A stretch of DNA of 64,000 nt from Chelativorans sp. YIM 93263 (GCF_028767125.1 NZ_JAKCWP010000011.1:1-64000), one strand, 5' to 3'; numbered from the stretch's first letter, positions 28,600 through 41,472 are shown. Numbers and translations: made by a program. Notes: generated by a model from the sequence alone, not told the origin.

Positions 28600-28630
28600 G
28601 CGATCCGAACTCGATTTGAAAGCAAAGGAG

Positions 28631-28660
28631 AACCCCGGGGCTGTCCCCGGGGTTTTCTCT
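28631..28660 (+). terminator. Intrinsic terminator after glnA
   Basis: Perfect 10-bp stem AACCCCGGGG / CCCCGGGGTT with a CTGT loop, followed by TTCTCTT. It lies 32 bp after the glnA stop and ends the glnB-glnA unit. Confidence 0.88.
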
Positions 28661-28727
28661 TGGATGACCTGTTGCTGCAGGACGCAGATGCGCTTGGGGC
28701 TCAGAGCCGAGAAACCGTGGCCGGGCC

Positions 28728-29327
28728 TTACATCACCTCAATCGACCAATTGACGATTTGCGCCGCGGCGATCCTAAAAGCCCGGTCAAGCGCCATGATG
28801 AAGGCCTGATCGCCGTTTCCGGTGACCGGCGCGGTGGCAACAAAATCACGAGAAGCGCGCAGGACACCGTTGCGGTCGTTCAGGACTCGCGCAAAGAGTT
28901 CGACATGGGCGTATCCACTCTCGACCTGGATTTCGAACGCGCGGATATCGATGATGACCTGGTAGTCGATCGCCAAGCCCTCGCCGGGTCTGCCGACGCC
29001 GCCGAGACGATTCGAGCGTTGATAGGTCTCGATAAGGCTGCTCTGCACCAGGTTCGGCAGCCTGTCCGACCAGCGCGCCCCTCTGAGAAGTTGAATAGAC
29101 CCACTCGCGGTGCGTATCGCGATGTCCTGGCCGTCTAGAATTTGCAGGGCCTCGGGCTCCCGCACGAGAATCTGCGTGCGGGTGAGCCGCCTGCCCTCCT
29201 TTGAGGGCGTCGCGGCTGTGATGTCGTATGCGTCAACCGGCGGCGGCCCAAAGCCTGGGATGGCGGCGCATCCGCTGAGCAACAGTCCCGCGAGCATCAA
29301 TCCGCAACTTGTACTCTTCAGACTCAA
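28728..29327 (-). CDS. ABC-type transport auxiliary lipoprotein
   Basis: 199-aa lipoprotein: signal peptide with lipobox LLSGC at about residue 20. The rest fits the ABC_trans_aux (PqiC-like) family, with DAYDITAATPS, ILVREPEALQILDGQDIAI, GARWSDRLPNLVQSSLIETY and a C-terminal helix ending IVNWSIEV. Probably sits on the outer membrane as partner of the MCE-type transporter encoded just upstream. Last gene of the mlaE-mlaF-mlaD operon, 73 bp after mlaD. Confidence 0.88.
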   Translation of the reverse strand: MSLKSTSCGLMLAGLLLSGCAAIPGFGPPPVDAYDITAATPSKEGRRLTRTQILVREPEALQILDGQDIAIRTASGSIQLLRGARWSDRLPNLVQSSLIETYQRSNRLGGVGRPGEGLAIDYQVIIDIRAFEIQVESGYAHVELFARVLNDRNGVLRASRDFVATAPVTGNGDQAFIMALDRAFRIAAAQIVNWSIEVM

Positions 29328-29400
29328 ACTTCAGATCCCCCAGGAAACGGATCGTCGCCCAACGTGCCCCACATCTTCTTGCGAGGCTGATGCGACCTTG

Positions 29401-30774
29401 TCAACGCCGGTTCCGGCCGTCGTAACGGCGGACATCGCCTTCCCCACCCGTAATAATTCTTTGCGGATTTTGCTCGAATTCAGTAATTGCGCGTTCAATA
29501 CGCATGATCGATCGGCGACTCTGGTTCACCAAAGCCTCAACATCGCCCAGGCCCTGGCCGGAGAAGCGCTCGAGATTGTCTGCGATCGTCCCCACCCTTG
29601 CGTTCAGCGTCTCAGCGACATTGCGAAAAGCAGTCAATGTCTCGCGCGCCTCGGTCATCAGGTCGCCACCGTCACCCGAATCCATCATGTTGTCTACCTT
29701 CGCGATCACGTCGTTAACGCGAACGGAAGCGCGGTTAAGCTGCTCCGCGAGTTGCTCCGCATTGGTGATGAACTGATCAATATCTTCGGATCGCCCGCTC
29801 ACTGTCTGGCTGACTTTGGCAATATCTGTCGAGGCGCGATTGATCTCCGCACTCGCCTGCTCGAAATTGCGCACGGCCGTCGAGACGCTTTCCGGGTCCA
29901 CCTCCCCGATCAACGTATCAACCCGGTTAAGCGTCTGGTTGGCGTTCTGCGAGAATGAATTGATGGAGGTTACGGTCTCCTCCACGCCGGTCATGACCGC
30001 TTCCAAACGTTCGCTTGTCGTGGACATTTGCCGGGTAAAATTATCCACGTTATCCACAATCTCCGAAACCTTATCGCGATCGACAGCGCTTACCAACTCC
30101 TCTGCCACCTGGAGTGTCGAATCAAGCCGGTTCGAAACTCCGGTGATCGTGTCGGAGAGGTCCCCCACGCTTTTAAGGAAGTCATCGATGCCGTCGGAGT
30201 TATCCGCCAGCGCCTTGGTGACCTGCTCGACGTTGTCGAGCGTGGCCGTGAGCGGACCCCGGGCAGTTGAGACAAAACCCTCCAAGTTTCCGATAAGCGA
30301 ATCCGCACGTGTCAACAAGCTCTGCGCTGTCTGCAGCAGATTGGAAACAGCGGAAGGGCTGGCGTTGATAACCGGGATGGTATCGTTCTGCTCCGCCTGC
30401 TCGAGGAGATTTTGCTCTTGGGGGTTTCCCCCGCTCATCTCAATGTTGGCCTGTCCGGTGAGCCCCGCCAGCCCGACATCGGCCTTTGTGGAATGCGTGA
30501 TCGGGGTTTGCCTGTTGACCTCGGCATCGGCGATTGCAACGCCGGGGTTGTTGACGTCGAGATAAACGCGTTGGATGTTGCCGACGTTCACTCCATTGAA
30601 CAGTACGGCGCTGCCCCGCCCGAGGCCCGAGGCCGAGCCGGGAATGCGGAAACGCACCTGCGCCATTTCTCCACGCTCACCAATTCCCGCTGTCCAGTAG
30701 ATAAAACCGAACGCCGCAAGAACGGTGAGGATCGTGAAAAGTCCAACAAGGACGTAATTGGCTCTGGTTTCCAT
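29401..30774 (-). CDS. mlaD: MlaD family MCE-domain protein
   Basis: Periplasmic lipid-binding part of an Mla-type phospholipid transporter. 457 aa: an N-terminal membrane anchor (about 5-28), the MCE domain (about 38-115) with IPGSASGLGRGSAVLFNGV and VGLAGLTGQANIEMSGG, then a long coiled-coil tail of some 300 residues with repeated DxxxxxVxxVxxxL helices. That tail is longer than in E. coli MlaD (183 aa) and could bridge part of the periplasm as in long MCE proteins. 10 bp after the ATPase gene. Confidence 0.92.
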   Translation of the reverse strand: METRANYVLVGLFTILTVLAAFGFIYWTAGIGERGEMAQVRFRIPGSASGLGRGSAVLFNGVNVGNIQRVYLDVNNPGVAIADAEVNRQTPITHSTKADVGLAGLTGQANIEMSGGNPQEQNLLEQAEQNDTIPVINASPSAVSNLLQTAQSLLTRADSLIGNLEGFVSTARGPLTATLDNVEQVTKALADNSDGIDDFLKSVGDLSDTITGVSNRLDSTLQVAEELVSAVDRDKVSEIVDNVDNFTRQMSTTSERLEAVMTGVEETVTSINSFSQNANQTLNRVDTLIGEVDPESVSTAVRNFEQASAEINRASTDIAKVSQTVSGRSEDIDQFITNAEQLAEQLNRASVRVNDVIAKVDNMMDSGDGGDLMTEARETLTAFRNVAETLNARVGTIADNLERFSGQGLGDVEALVNQSRRSIMRIERAITEFEQNPQRIITGGEGDVRRYDGRNRR

Positions 30775-30784
30775 GAGTTATCTT

Positions 30785-31627
30785 TCACTCGCCCCCAGGT
30801 TGCACGATTTGGCGCGCTCGCTTGCCCCGGAAATAAGATTTAACCCAAGGTTCTTCACTATGCATCATGTCCTCGACCGTTCCTTCCACGAGAACCCGCT
30901 TCTTGCCAAGCACAGCTATGCGGTCGCACACACTGAGCAAGCTGTCGAGGTCATGCGTCACCATATAGACCGTCAAGCCCATGGTATCGCGCATTTTTCC
31001 GACAAGTTCATCGAATTCGGCGGCACTAATGGGGTCGAGGCCTGAAGTTGGCTCGTCCAGAAACACGATATCCGGATCGAGGGCGAGCGCTCGCGCCAGC
31101 GCGGCGCGCTTGATCATGCCACCGGAGAGCTCCGACGGGTATTTGTGCGCGGCCTCGCGCGGCAGGCCCACAAGCTCGATCTTCAGAAGCGCTAACTCGT
31201 TCATGAGTTCGCGTGGCAGATCGGTGTATTCGCGCATGGGCACCTGCACGTTCTCCAGCACGGTAAGCGCGGAAAAAAGTGCGCCGTGCTGAAAAAGCAC
31301 CCCTTGGCGCATGTCGATGCGGATACGTTCTGCATCGCTCAGGTCGGAAAGCTCCTCGCCGAACATGCGGATCGAACCGCTCGCCTTGGGAACAAGGCCA
31401 AGCACGGTGCGTAAAAGTACCGACTTGCCAGCGCCTGACGCCCCGACAAAACCGAGTATCTCGCCGTGATAGACATCGAGCGACAGATTCTCCAGCACCG
31501 TCGTCGTGCCGAAACGCACCGTGACATCGCGCGCGCGCAGGATCACCTCCGCGGCATCGCGCCCGGTCGTCTCGTGCTCTCGCGTGTCCATTTCGTTCTG
31601 TATGCCTCCCCCGATGCCGTTGGTCAT
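30785..31627 (-). CDS. mlaF: MlaF family ABC transporter ATP-binding protein
   Basis: Cytoplasmic ATPase of the Mla-type lipid transporter. 280 aa with Walker A GASGAGKS, Q-loop LFQHGALFSALTV, signature LSGGMIKRAALARAL, Walker B DIVFLDEPTSGLDP and the switch His in VTHDLDS. The SGGM-K variant of the signature and the DPIS after Walker B are typical of the MCE-linked ATPases. Overlaps the mlaE stop by one base (TGATG). Confidence 0.95.
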   Translation of the reverse strand: MTNGIGGGIQNEMDTREHETTGRDAAEVILRARDVTVRFGTTTVLENLSLDVYHGEILGFVGASGAGKSVLLRTVLGLVPKASGSIRMFGEELSDLSDAERIRIDMRQGVLFQHGALFSALTVLENVQVPMREYTDLPRELMNELALLKIELVGLPREAAHKYPSELSGGMIKRAALARALALDPDIVFLDEPTSGLDPISAAEFDELVGKMRDTMGLTVYMVTHDLDSLLSVCDRIAVLGKKRVLVEGTVEDMMHSEEPWVKSYFRGKRARQIVQPGGE

Positions 31628-32823
31628 CAGAAGTCGATCGCCGCATAGAACATCGCAAAGAGTCCGTCGACGACAATCACCACGAAAATTGCCTTCACGA
31701 CCGACGCTGTTACCCGGTTGCCGAGGGACTCGGCGCTTCCGCCCACCTTCATCCCCTCCACCGACGCAATGATGCCGATAATCATCGCCATGAATGGTGC
31801 CTTGATCAGACCGGCGAAAACCGAAGTTAGGTCGATCGCGTCGTGCAACCGGCCGATAAACGCGCTGGGAGGTATTCCGGAATAACTCCAGGCGACCCCC
31901 ATGGCGCCGGCAAGTGCTGCAAAGTTGGCAATGATCGTCAGGCAGGGTAGCGCCACCACCAACGCCACAAGGCGCGGAAACACGAGCACGCCGATGGGAT
32001 TGAGTCCGATCACCGTGAGCGCATCGACTTCCTCGCGCATTTTCATCGAGCCGATCTCGGCCGTGATCGCGCTACCCGAACGACCGGCGATCATGATCGC
32101 CGTCATCAGGACGCCGAGTTCGCGCATGATGAGAATGCCGACAAGATCGACGACGAAAATTTCCGCACCGAAATAGCGTAGCTGGAACGCACCCTGCTGG
32201 GCGATAATGGCGCCCACAATGGCCGACATCAGCACGATAATCGGTATTGCCCCGACGCCCATGCGATCGATCTGGTTCGTGATCGCTGCGGGGTTGACCG
32301 CCTGCTTGTGTCCGAGCTTCATCTGCGCGCCGCTGATCGTCGCACCGAGAATATGAAGCCCGTAGAACAGATCGTCGCGAAGATCATACATCGAGCGACC
32401 GAGCGTCTCCAGAAAACGCGTCAAGCTGAAACGCCCGCTGGTGGCAGGTGGGGGCTTCGGCTCCTCGGCAGTCGGCGCGACGGCATCGAGCAGTATGGAC
32501 GTTGCTTCGGACTGGCCAACGATGTCGACCGATGCGCCGCGTTGCTTCTGGGCGGTGACCAGACGCGCTACAAGCCACGCACCGGCCGTGTCCAACTGTT
32601 TCACAGCTCCAAGATCAAGACGCAGGTCGCTGATATTGCGGCGCGTCAGAAGATCGCGCATCGCATCATCGATGTGACCCACCGTTCGCGTTGTCCAGAC
32701 TCCGGAAAGCTGGCAGTTCAACGCGCCTTCCTCCTCCCGCACCTCCAGGTGCGGAGCATTCGGATCCTCGGGCGTGGCCTTACGGCCTCTCTTTTTGTGC
32801 GCCTTGAACACCATAACCAACAT
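31627..32823 (-). CDS. mlaE: MlaE family permease with N-terminal STAS domain
   Basis: 398-aa inner-membrane permease. The first 120 residues are a STAS-like domain (LNCQLSGVWTTRTVGHIDDA, LDLGAVKQLDTAGAWLVARL), which stands in for the separate MlaB subunit of E. coli. The permease part (about 140-398) has five membrane helices and the family stretches GVGAIPIIVLMSAIVGAIIA and AGRSGSAITAEIGSMKMREE. First gene of the operon mlaE-mlaF-mlaD-lipoprotein. Start taken at MLVMVFKAHKK; a Met three codons on is equally possible. Confidence 0.93.
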   Translation of the reverse strand: MLVMVFKAHKKRGRKATPEDPNAPHLEVREEEGALNCQLSGVWTTRTVGHIDDAMRDLLTRRNISDLRLDLGAVKQLDTAGAWLVARLVTAQKQRGASVDIVGQSEATSILLDAVAPTAEEPKPPPATSGRFSLTRFLETLGRSMYDLRDDLFYGLHILGATISGAQMKLGHKQAVNPAAITNQIDRMGVGAIPIIVLMSAIVGAIIAQQGAFQLRYFGAEIFVVDLVGILIMRELGVLMTAIMIAGRSGSAITAEIGSMKMREEVDALTVIGLNPIGVLVFPRLVALVVALPCLTIIANFAALAGAMGVAWSYSGIPPSAFIGRLHDAIDLTSVFAGLIKAPFMAMIIGIIASVEGMKVGGSAESLGNRVTASVVKAIFVVIVVDGLFAMFYAAIDF

Positions 32824-32919
32824 CCTTAAAGCGGAGCGTGTAAGAAGAAAACCAGCTTCCTGTCGAAAGCTTTGCATAGCCGCCGGCATTTGCTGACGGC
32901 GCCAAGTCGAGGATCCATC

Positions 32920-33906
32920 ATGCCGCGCACAATATCCGTCGAGATCGAGCGTTTCCCCATTGCCGGCGTGTTCAGGATTTCACGCGGTTCGCGCACCCAG
33001 GCCGAAGTTGTAACCTGCACGATTCTCGAAGGGGCGACTGCCGGGCGCGGAGAATGCGTGCCCTATCCGCGCTATGGAGAAACCCTTGAGAGCGTGACGG
33101 AGCAAATCGAGGCGATGCGCAGCTCCATCACTGAAGGTATTACCCGGCAATCCCTGCGCGAGACCATGGCGCCGGGTGCGGCTCGTAACGCGATCGACTG
33201 TGCGCTGTGGGATCTGGAAGCCAAGCTGAGTGGTAAGCGGGTGCAGGCGATGATCGGGGGTGGCGAGCCTGCGGCACTGATTACCGCCCAGACTCTTTCG
33301 ATTGGCTCACCTGAGGAAATGGCCGAAGAAGCGCGCAAGCATGCCGCACGAAAACTCCTGAAGATCAAAGTCGGCGTGGGAGATGAAGATGCCGCTCGAA
33401 TCGCGGCCGTCGCCAAAGCGGCACCGAACAGCCGCCTCATCGTGGACGCCAACGAGGCCTGGAACGTGGAAAACTTGGAAGAGAACCTGAAAATCGCGGC
33501 CGAACTCGGCATCGCGCTCGTCGAGCAGCCCCTCCCTGCAGGTGAGGACGCCATTTTGCGCGAGATCACGCACTCGGTGCCGATCTGCGCCGACGAGAGC
33601 CTGCATACGGCGGAGGACCTTTCCTCGATGCGCGGCCTCTATGACGCGGTCAACATCAAGCTGGATAAGACAGGTGGTCTGACAGAAGCGCTCATTTTGC
33701 GAGACCGAGCACGCGAGATGGGATTTTCGGTCATGGTTGGCTGCATGGTCGGGACCTCATTGGCCATGGCGCCGGCGGTGCTGCTCGCCCAAAACGCCGA
33801 TTTTGTCGATCTCGACGGCCCACTCCTGCTGGCGCGCGACCGCACACCCGGCCTCGCCTATGCGGATTCGTTCGTTTCCCCGCCGGACGCTGAGCTTTGG
33901 GGGTGA
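32920..33906 (+). CDS. dgcA: Dipeptide epimerase / N-acetyl-D-Glu racemase family (enolase superfamily)
   Basis: 328 aa, muconate-lactonising subgroup of the enolase superfamily. Catalytic Lys in LKIKVGVGDE, metal ligands Asp in LIVDANEAWN, Glu in LVEQPLPAGED, Asp in ICADESLH, and the second catalytic Lys in VNIKLDKTGG. The match is to L-Ala-D/L-Glu epimerases (E. coli YcjG type), which act in recycling of murein peptides; alphaproteobacterial members are named DgcA. It is convergent with murI, 28 bp apart, so two genes handling glutamate stereochemistry meet. Divergent from the mlaE operon. Confidence 0.88.
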   Translation: MPRTISVEIERFPIAGVFRISRGSRTQAEVVTCTILEGATAGRGECVPYPRYGETLESVTEQIEAMRSSITEGITRQSLRETMAPGAARNAIDCALWDLEAKLSGKRVQAMIGGGEPAALITAQTLSIGSPEEMAEEARKHAARKLLKIKVGVGDEDAARIAAVAKAAPNSRLIVDANEAWNVENLEENLKIAAELGIALVEQPLPAGEDAILREITHSVPICADESLHTAEDLSSMRGLYDAVNIKLDKTGGLTEALILRDRAREMGFSVMVGCMVGTSLAMAPAVLLAQNADFVDLDGPLLLARDRTPGLAYADSFVSPPDAELWG

Positions 33907-33934
33907 TGAATCGGCTTCCGCAGGGCAGCCGTGC

Positions 33935-34759
33935 TCAGGCAGTGGCCGCCTCGCCTACCAGCGCCAGGCCGAAACCCGAAACCAGGCGGCGAAGGCTCGC
34001 CGGCGGCTTCCGCGACGTGAAGTAAGCGACATCCGGCGCTTTACGCGGCCCCGGAGCCGACAGCGATTCGGCCAGGGTCAGCGCGCGGCGGGCGATCGCC
34101 TCGGAGGTGTCGATCCAGTCCACCGGCCATGGCGCAGTCTTGCGCAAGCGGTTTACGAGAAAGGGATAGTGTGTGCAGGCCAGCACCACTATGTCCGTGC
34201 GCCGGCGCCCCTCCTCCACGAAGCAGGGGGCGATTTCAGCCCGTACCGCGTCCTCATCCACAAAGCCTTCGCGCATGTACTGCTCGGCCAGACGAGCAAG
34301 ATTCTCGCTGCCGACCAGGCGAACGTCGCATTTCGCGGCATACGTATCGATGAGATCCCGCGTATATTGCCGCTTCACCGTGCCGGGTGTGGCGAGCACC
34401 GAGACCAGTCCGGAGCATGTACGCTCGGCCGCCGGTTTCACGGCAGGGACGGTGCCGACGAATGGCTGTCCGGGGAAAGCATTGCGCAGGTCGCCAATCG
34501 CCAGCGTGGACGCCGTATTGCATGCGATAACGATCAGCGAAGGTGAGAAACGGGCAATCAGATCTCCGAAGAGCGAGATGAGCCGCGTACGCAGCGCCCC
34601 TTCTTCCCATGCCCCATATGGAAAGGCCGCGTCATCGGCCACATAAACATAGGAATGTTCGGGCAAGAGTATGCGCGCCTCTTTGACCACGGAAAGGCCG
34701 CCAATGCCTGAGTCAAAGAAGAGGATCGGGCGTACCAAAGGGCTCGGCACAGCAATCAT
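33935..34759 (-). CDS. murI: Glutamate racemase
   Basis: Makes D-glutamate for peptidoglycan. 274 aa. The acid/base Cys pair is visible in VIACNTAST and [11 protein letters not shown], and the N-terminal Asp-Ser in [11 protein letters not shown]. The start at 34759 overlaps the stop of the upstream methyltransferase gene by one base (TAATG), so the frame that continues to 35035 is discarded. Confidence 0.95.
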   Translation of the reverse strand: MIAVPSPLVRPILFFDSGIGGLSVVKEARILLPEHSYVYVADDAAFPYGAWEEGALRTRLISLFGDLIARFSPSLIVIACNTASTLAIGDLRNAFPGQPFVGTVPAVKPAAERTCSGLVSVLATPGTVKRQYTRDLIDTYAAKCDVRLVGSENLARLAEQYMREGFVDEDAVRAEIAPCFVEEGRRRTDIVVLACTHYPFLVNRLRKTAPWPVDWIDTSEAIARRALTLAESLSAPGPRKAPDVAYFTSRKPPASLRRLVSGFGLALVGEAATA

Positions 34760-35535
34760 TATCTCTCTCCGCCCTTCGGCCTCTTCGGCGAAAACTTTTC
34801 CAGCGACGTCAAAACACCCCGCAACACGGCAAGTTCTTCCACGGTGAAGCCCGGCCGGGTGAACAACGCGCGCAGATTGTCCATCATCTTCGGCTTTTTG
34901 TCGTCGGTGCGGAAGTAACCGCGCTCTGAAAGAACCCGGTCCAAATAATCCATCAAATTGTTGAGATGCTCCTTCGTGGCCGGTGTCTGCCGGGGCAGCG
35001 TGGGTGCTGCGCCCTTCTCTCCCGTCTTCAACCATTCATAAGACATAAGCAGCACCGCCTGTGCGATGTTGAGCGAAGCAAAGGCCGGATTGACCGGGAA
35101 GGTGACGATCTCGTCGGCCATCGCCACTTCCTCGTTGGTCAGCCCCCAGCGCTCGCGCCCGAACAGGATCCCGGTCTTCTGCCCGCCGGTGTGGCGTGCG
35201 CGAAGCTCCGCCGCTGATTCGACCGGCTCCCGCACGGGCTTGAAATTGTCCCGCGGGCGCGCGGTCGTCGCATAGATGAAATTGAGATCCGAGACAGCGG
35301 TTTCCAGATCGTCATGGACCGTGACGGCATCGATAATGTGGTCGGCGCGGCTGGCGGCCGCCCTCGCCTTTTCATTGGGCCATCCATCGCGCGGATTGAC
35401 GAGCCGCAGCTCGGCTAGGCCGAAATTGGCCATGGCGCGCGCAACCATACCAATGTTTTCGCCTAATTGCGGCTCGACGAGGATGACCGTCGGCCCCTCG
35501 GCGAGCATTTCGCGCTCTTTGTCCGTGCCTGCCAT
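34759..35535 (-). CDS. trmJ: TrmJ-like RNA methyltransferase (SPOUT, TrmH family)
   Basis: 258-aa SPOUT methyltransferase, probably 2'-O-methylation of nucleotide 32 in tRNA. Motif 1 is [20 protein letters not shown], shortened here to its core NIGMVARAM; motif 2 [15 protein letters not shown] and motif 3 [19 protein letters not shown] form the knotted cofactor site. A C-terminal helical extension (about 170-258) is typical of TrmJ. Translationally coupled to murI. Divergent from icd. Confidence 0.85.
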   Translation of the reverse strand: MAGTDKEREMLAEGPTVILVEPQLGENIGMVARAMANFGLAELRLVNPRDGWPNEKARAAASRADHIIDAVTVHDDLETAVSDLNFIYATTARPRDNFKPVREPVESAAELRARHTGGQKTGILFGRERWGLTNEEVAMADEIVTFPVNPAFASLNIAQAVLLMSYEWLKTGEKGAAPTLPRQTPATKEHLNNLMDYLDRVLSERGYFRTDDKKPKMMDNLRALFTRPGFTVEELAVLRGVLTSLEKFSPKRPKGGER

Positions 35536-35678
35536 GGGCTGCTGTTAGCGCTTTCCACGATTCCGGTAAAGCACCGGACCGTCGCCTTTGCCAATGCGTT
35601 GGGTAGTGCTATAGGGGCGCCACTTCCACAGTCAGGTTTGGCGGCGCGGCCGCCTTTGTGTCGAGAAAGAGGTAGATA

Positions 35679-36890
35679 ATGGCTAAAATCAAGGTGGATA
35701 ATCCTGTCGTCGAGCTCGACGGCGATGAGATGACTCGCATCATCTGGCAGTTCATCAAGGAAAAGCTGATCCATCCTTATCTCGACATCGACCTGAAGTA
35801 TTTCGATCTCGGGATCGAATCGCGCGATGCCACGGACGACCAGATCACGGTCGATGCCGCGAATGCCATCAAGGAGCACGGCGTCGGCGTGAAATGCGCC
35901 ACGATCACGCCCGACGAGGGCCGCGTCGAAGAATTCGGCCTTAAGCGCATGTATCGCTCGCCCAACGGCACGATCCGCAATATCCTGGGTGGCGTTATTT
36001 TCCGCGAGCCCATCATCTGCAAAAACGTGCCGCGGCTCGTGCCGGGCTGGACGCAACCGATCATCGTCGGCCGTCATGCCTTCGGCGACCAGTACCGCGC
36101 GACCGACTTCAAGTTCCCGGGCAAGGGCAAGCTGACGATCAAGTTCATCGGCGAGGACGGGCAAACGATCGAGCACGAAGTGTTCGACGCACCTGGCTCC
36201 GGCGTGGCCATGGCCATGTACAATCTCGACGAATCCATCCGAGACTTTGCGCGGGCCTCGTTCAATTACGGCCTGCAGCGCGGATATCCGGTTTATCTCT
36301 CCACCAAGAATACGATCTTGAAGGCCTATGACGGTCGCTTCAAGGACCTCTTCCAGGAGGTTTACGAGCAGGAGTTCGAGGACAAGTTCAAGGAAGAAAA
36401 GATCTGGTACGAGCATCGGCTGATCGACGACATGGTCGCCTCCAGCCTGAAATGGTCGGGCGGTTATGTCTGGGCCTGTAAGAACTATGACGGCGACGTT
36501 CAGTCTGACACCGTTGCCCAGGGCTTTGGCTCCCTCGGTCTTATGACCTCCGTCTTGATGTCGCCGGATGGCAAGACTGTCGAGGCCGAGGCGGCGCATG
36601 GGACTGTGACGCGCCACTACCGCCAGCACCAGAACGGTCAGGAGACCTCCACAAACTCGATCGCCTCGATCTTCGCGTGGACGCGCGGGCTTGCCCATCG
36701 CGCCAAGCTCGACGACAACGAGGCGCTTGCAAAATTCGCCGACACTATGGAGCGGGTGTGCATCGATACGGTGGAATCCGGCTTCATGACGAAGGATTTG
36801 GCGCTGCTCATCGGCCCGGACCAGCCCTGGCTCTCCACCACCGGCTTCCTCGACAAGGTGGATGAGAACCTTCAGAAGGCGATGGCCTAA
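35679..36890 (+). CDS. icd: NADP-dependent isocitrate dehydrogenase
   Basis: TCA-cycle enzyme that oxidises isocitrate to 2-oxoglutarate, the carbon skeleton sensed by PII. 403 aa, the dimeric type shared by alphaproteobacteria and eukaryotes rather than the E. coli type. Visible: [18 protein letters not shown] at the start, the substrate-binding [19 protein letters not shown], and [20 protein letters not shown] in the cofactor region. GAAAGAGGT precedes the ATG. Confidence 0.97.
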   Translation: MAKIKVDNPVVELDGDEMTRIIWQFIKEKLIHPYLDIDLKYFDLGIESRDATDDQITVDAANAIKEHGVGVKCATITPDEGRVEEFGLKRMYRSPNGTIRNILGGVIFREPIICKNVPRLVPGWTQPIIVGRHAFGDQYRATDFKFPGKGKLTIKFIGEDGQTIEHEVFDAPGSGVAMAMYNLDESIRDFARASFNYGLQRGYPVYLSTKNTILKAYDGRFKDLFQEVYEQEFEDKFKEEKIWYEHRLIDDMVASSLKWSGGYVWACKNYDGDVQSDTVAQGFGSLGLMTSVLMSPDGKTVEAEAAHGTVTRHYRQHQNGQETSTNSIASIFAWTRGLAHRAKLDDNEALAKFADTMERVCIDTVESGFMTKDLALLIGPDQPWLSTTGFLDKVDENLQKAMA

Positions 36891-37332
36891 TTAAAAAGTG
36901 ACTTGCGAGCCGTCTCTTCGGAGTCAACTAAAGTGCCCATGCCCGCATTGCGCGGCTTGCCTCATCGAGAAGGACGTCGACCGCTAACAGGGTCGACGTC
37001 TTCGCAAAAACGGCGTTTGAGAGGTCTATGTCGAAGGTATCTCAAAGCCGAAGAATGGAGAGCCCCCAATAAAGGACAGAGTGACCTCGGGCCTCGTTCA
37101 AGCAAACGTTGTCTCCAAACGCTTTCCGAGATTAAGGCCGGGCGCACGATGCCTGCCGGTGAAGCATTGAGCCTGCCGACCCGCACGCCGCGTCGACGTT
37201 CGCTTACTTCCTCAAGTCAGAGGAAGGGCGACGTACAGCTGTGAAACAGAATCCTGGACCTTGCCGCCCGGTGGGATGGCATGTCCGGCGCGGCCCGGCT
37301 TTATAGCGACTGAGCAAAGTTCCTGATTTTCT
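36891..37332. other. Non-coding region between icd and alaS, 442 bp
   Basis: Space between convergent genes with no frame I trust; the longest, 36903-37244 plus, has no ribosome site and no family resemblance. It contains one long hairpin at 36969-37003. Nothing else is recognised; it is unusually long for a tail-to-tail spacer in this compact window. Confidence 0.6.
36969..37003. other. Long hairpin downstream of icd
   Basis: GACGTCGACC pairs perfectly with GGTCGACGTC around an 8-base loop, and three more outer pairs form beyond a single bulged G. It starts 79 bp after the icd stop. There is no T-run, so Rho-independent termination is not clear; it may stabilise the icd 3' end. Confidence 0.45.
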
Positions 37333-39996
<2,664 letters not shown>

Positions 39997-40240
39997 ATCC
40001 AACCTTTGCGAGAAGCCTGCTTTCTGGCATGCCGAATTCAGGCGGTTCGGATTCTTCTGATCACCCTGCGCGGGCCGGTTTCCAGACATCCGTGATGGAT
40101 GGAAACCAGCGGCGTTTTAGCGCCGACGCCCGACCCTGTCCAGAAAAGGCATCCCGGAACCGCATAATGCACCGAACGGCAATAGGCAAAGGCTCTGACG
40201 GACCACCGGCAGCGCGATCCGCTAAAGGTCAGGTGTCCGG

Positions 40241-41335
40241 TCAGGAGCCGTTTGTCCCATCGGCTGCCGGATCCTCTTCCCTACTGGCTTCCTCAAGAAA
40301 CCGGTCCGCGATCAGACCCGCATTCTGACGCAAGGTCGTCTCGATCTCACGGGCGGTCTCCGGGTTATCCCGCAGGAACTGTTTAGCGTTCTCGCGCCCC
40401 TGCCCCATCCGCTGGGAATTGTAGGAAAACCAGGCACCGGACTTCTCGACCGTGCCGGCCTTCACGCCCAAATCGATGAGTTCACCGATCTTGGACACCC
40501 CCTCGCCATACATTATGTCGAACTCGACCTGCTTGAATGGCGGGGCCAGCTTGTTCTTGACCACCTTGACACGGGTCTGGTTACCGACCACCTCATCGCG
40601 ATCCTTCACCGATCCGATCCGACGAATATCAAGCCGCACGGAAGCATAAAACTTCAGAGCATTGCCGCCCGTCGTCGTTTCCGGCGAGCCGAACATGACG
40701 CCGATCTTCATACGGATCTGGTTGATGAAGATCACCATGGTGTTGGAGCGCGAAATGGAAGCGGTCAGCTTCCTAAGCGCCTGGCTCATAAGGCGCGCCT
40801 GCATGCCTGGCAGGGAATCGCCCATCTCGCCCTCGATCTCCGCGCGCGGCGTCAGGGCCGCGACCGAATCGACCACGATAACGTCCATCGCGCCGGAGCG
40901 AACCAGCGTATCGCAAATTTCAAGTGATTGTTCGCCCGTGTCGGGCTGAGAGATCAAAAGGTTCTCCAGATCCACGCCCAGCTTGCGGGCATAGATCGGG
41001 TCGAGCGCATGCTCGGCATCGATAAAGCCGCAGATGCCCCCCTTCTTTTGCGCCTCGGCCACAACATGGAGCGCCAGCGTGGTCTTGCCCGAACTTTCCG
41101 GCCCGTAAATTTCGACGATGCGCCCGCGCGGCAAGCCTCCCACGCCAAGAGCGATATCGAGTCCCAAAGATCCGGTCGGGATCGTCTCAATCTCGACCAC
41201 CTGATCCTTTCCGCCGAGGCGCATGATCGAACCCTTGCCGAAGGAGCGTTCGATCTGCGACAGCGCCGCGTCCAGTGCCTTGGACTTGTCCACCGAGTTT
41301 TCCTCTATAAGCCGCAATGAATTCTGAGCCATCAT
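40241..41335 (-). CDS. recA: Recombinase RecA
   Basis: Recombination and SOS co-protease. 364 aa. Walker [14 protein letters not shown], Walker B segment [19 protein letters not shown], the DNA-binding loop [20 protein letters not shown], shortened here to [11 protein letters not shown], and [12 protein letters not shown] in the C-terminal domain. The start has two Met codons (MMAQNS). An SOS box lies 123 bp upstream at 41458. Confidence 0.98.
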   Translation of the reverse strand: MMAQNSLRLIEENSVDKSKALDAALSQIERSFGKGSIMRLGGKDQVVEIETIPTGSLGLDIALGVGGLPRGRIVEIYGPESSGKTTLALHVVAEAQKKGGICGFIDAEHALDPIYARKLGVDLENLLISQPDTGEQSLEICDTLVRSGAMDVIVVDSVAALTPRAEIEGEMGDSLPGMQARLMSQALRKLTASISRSNTMVIFINQIRMKIGVMFGSPETTTGGNALKFYASVRLDIRRIGSVKDRDEVVGNQTRVKVVKNKLAPPFKQVEFDIMYGEGVSKIGELIDLGVKAGTVEKSGAWFSYNSQRMGQGRENAKQFLRDNPETAREIETTLRQNAGLIADRFLEEASREEDPAADGTNGS

Positions 41336-41457
41336 ACATTACCCCTGCTCGTCAATGGAGGCAGCTTTCGCAATCCGCCGATATTTTTATGTACCTCTTT
41401 TGTTCCGTTTTGGCAATAGACTTCATGTTATTGATTTACAAATGTAAAGTTCCTCAC

Positions 41458-41472
41458 GTTCCAGTTTCGTTC
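41458..41472 (-). promoter_or_regulatory. LexA (SOS) box upstream of recA
   Basis: On the minus strand GAACGAAACTGGAAC, that is GAAC-N7-GAAC, the direct-repeat SOS box of alphaproteobacteria. It lies 123 bp before the recA start, in the only spacer upstream of recA. No other site of this form was noticed in the window. Confidence 0.8.

Noticed and set aside
36903-37244. 113-codon frame in the icd-alaS spacer
   Set aside because: Arg/Ser-rich, no ribosome site, spans the hairpin; not supported as a gene.
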